From Paracoccaceae bacterium (GTDB lineage: Bacteria > Pseudomonadota > Alphaproteobacteria > Rhodobacterales > Rhodobacteraceae): 44,162 nt of DNA. The stretch is taken from contig CABXKH010000011.1 in NCBI GenBank assembly GCA_902512685.1, forward strand, positions 1-44,162, given 5' to 3'. The notes beneath the pieces were generated by a model, which saw only the letters and a list, made by a program, of their open reading frames with translations, was not told the DNA's origin and made no database searches. Numbering within the stretch: the stretch's first letter is position 1; every line of letters begins with the position of its first letter. Both the position numbers and the translations under genes were made by a program. This document shows positions 44,006 to 44,162 of this stretch, piece after piece.

Positions 44006-44162
44006 CTATTCGCCGGTAGCCACCAGCTGCCAGTTTGGATCCTGAAGCCCCATATCTTTTGAAAATGTCCAGATATCCTTTTGCCGTTTGATTTTTTTTG
44101 CATCACCTTCGGCATTTTTCACAACCGATATTAATTCCGCTGTCATCGAAACAGAAATGTCC
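44006..44162 (-). CDS. Tim44/TimA-family protein, C-terminal end
   Basis: The last 51 residues of a gene whose 5' part lies beyond the window. The sequence runs through SMTAELISVVKNAEG, KRQKDIWTFSKDMGLQDPNW and QLVATGE to the stop. The WTFxxxMxxxDPNWQLVATGE ending is typical of Tim44-like domain proteins of Rhodobacteraceae, which are membrane-anchored and of unsettled function. It is upstream of the Smr gene on the same strand, with a 143-base gap. Confidence 0.85.
   Translation of the reverse strand, partial: DISVSMTAELISVVKNAEGDAKKIKRQKDIWTFSKDMGLQDPNWQLVATGE

Overview
The window looks like chromosomal DNA of an alphaproteobacterium, most likely Rhodobacteraceae (Roseobacter group). The grounds are family-level: a DUF6525 protein, a lysis pair of the gene-transfer-agent type, a two-domain ALDH16-type aldehyde dehydrogenase, a form II CO-dehydrogenase-like cluster and a Tim44/Smr neighbourhood. 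There is no rRNA or tRNA gene, so the genus cannot be fixed. No insertion sequence, prophage or CRISPR array was recognised.

Layout. 1-5.9 kb: the 5' part of a short-chain dehydrogenase gene, a membrane-anchored diheme cytochrome c, a divergent cyclic-nucleotide module (cyclic-nucleotide-binding protein plus MBL-fold hydrolase on the minus strand, PAS-like/class III adenylate cyclase on the plus strand), and a GPH-family sugar symporter. 5.9-9.4 kb: a translationally coupled minus-strand set (remnant of a COG0523 metal chaperone, DUF1826, DUF6525) divergent from an Rrf2-type regulator with two near-identical palindromic operators between them, then a Tat-exported multicopper oxidase. 9.4-14 kb: TPP riboswitch followed by thiB-thiP-thiQ and an iron-containing alcohol dehydrogenase. 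14-22.7 kb: small orphan genes (BrnA-like antitoxin, coiled-coil membrane protein), a creatininase-family amidase, a frameshifted small membrane gene directly before aroC, an EamA exporter, an HU protein with its terminator, AMP nucleosidase, a VOC protein, a class II aldolase and a sterol-desaturase-type hydroxylase.

22.7-30.1 kb: a four-gene manganese/iron-type ABC importer (SitABCD/MntABCD type), one permease of which carries a C-terminal DtxR-like extension. A perfect Fur/Mur-like palindrome separates it from divergent deoC and the ALDH16-type gene. 30.3-36.3 kb (minus): dapD, hypothetical, HAD phosphatase, dapE, DUF2064 protein and rnr, closely spaced and probably largely co-transcribed. 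36.3-38.7 kb: a gene-poor stretch with two 32-residue ORFs and a lipoprotein gene interrupted by an in-frame TGA in its signal peptide, then a holin/endolysin pair. 38.9-43.1 kb (minus): coxG-like, coxS, coxL, coxM; the large subunit has the form II motif AYRGAGR, so CO oxidation should not be assumed. The end holds an Smr-domain protein and the C-terminus of a Tim44-like protein.

The most noteworthy items are the self-contained cyclic-nucleotide module, the decayed COG0523/DUF1826 locus with paired operators, the permease with a regulator-like domain, the GTA-type lysis cassette, and the two small genes broken by single lesions (frameshift before aroC; nonsense codon in the lipoprotein).
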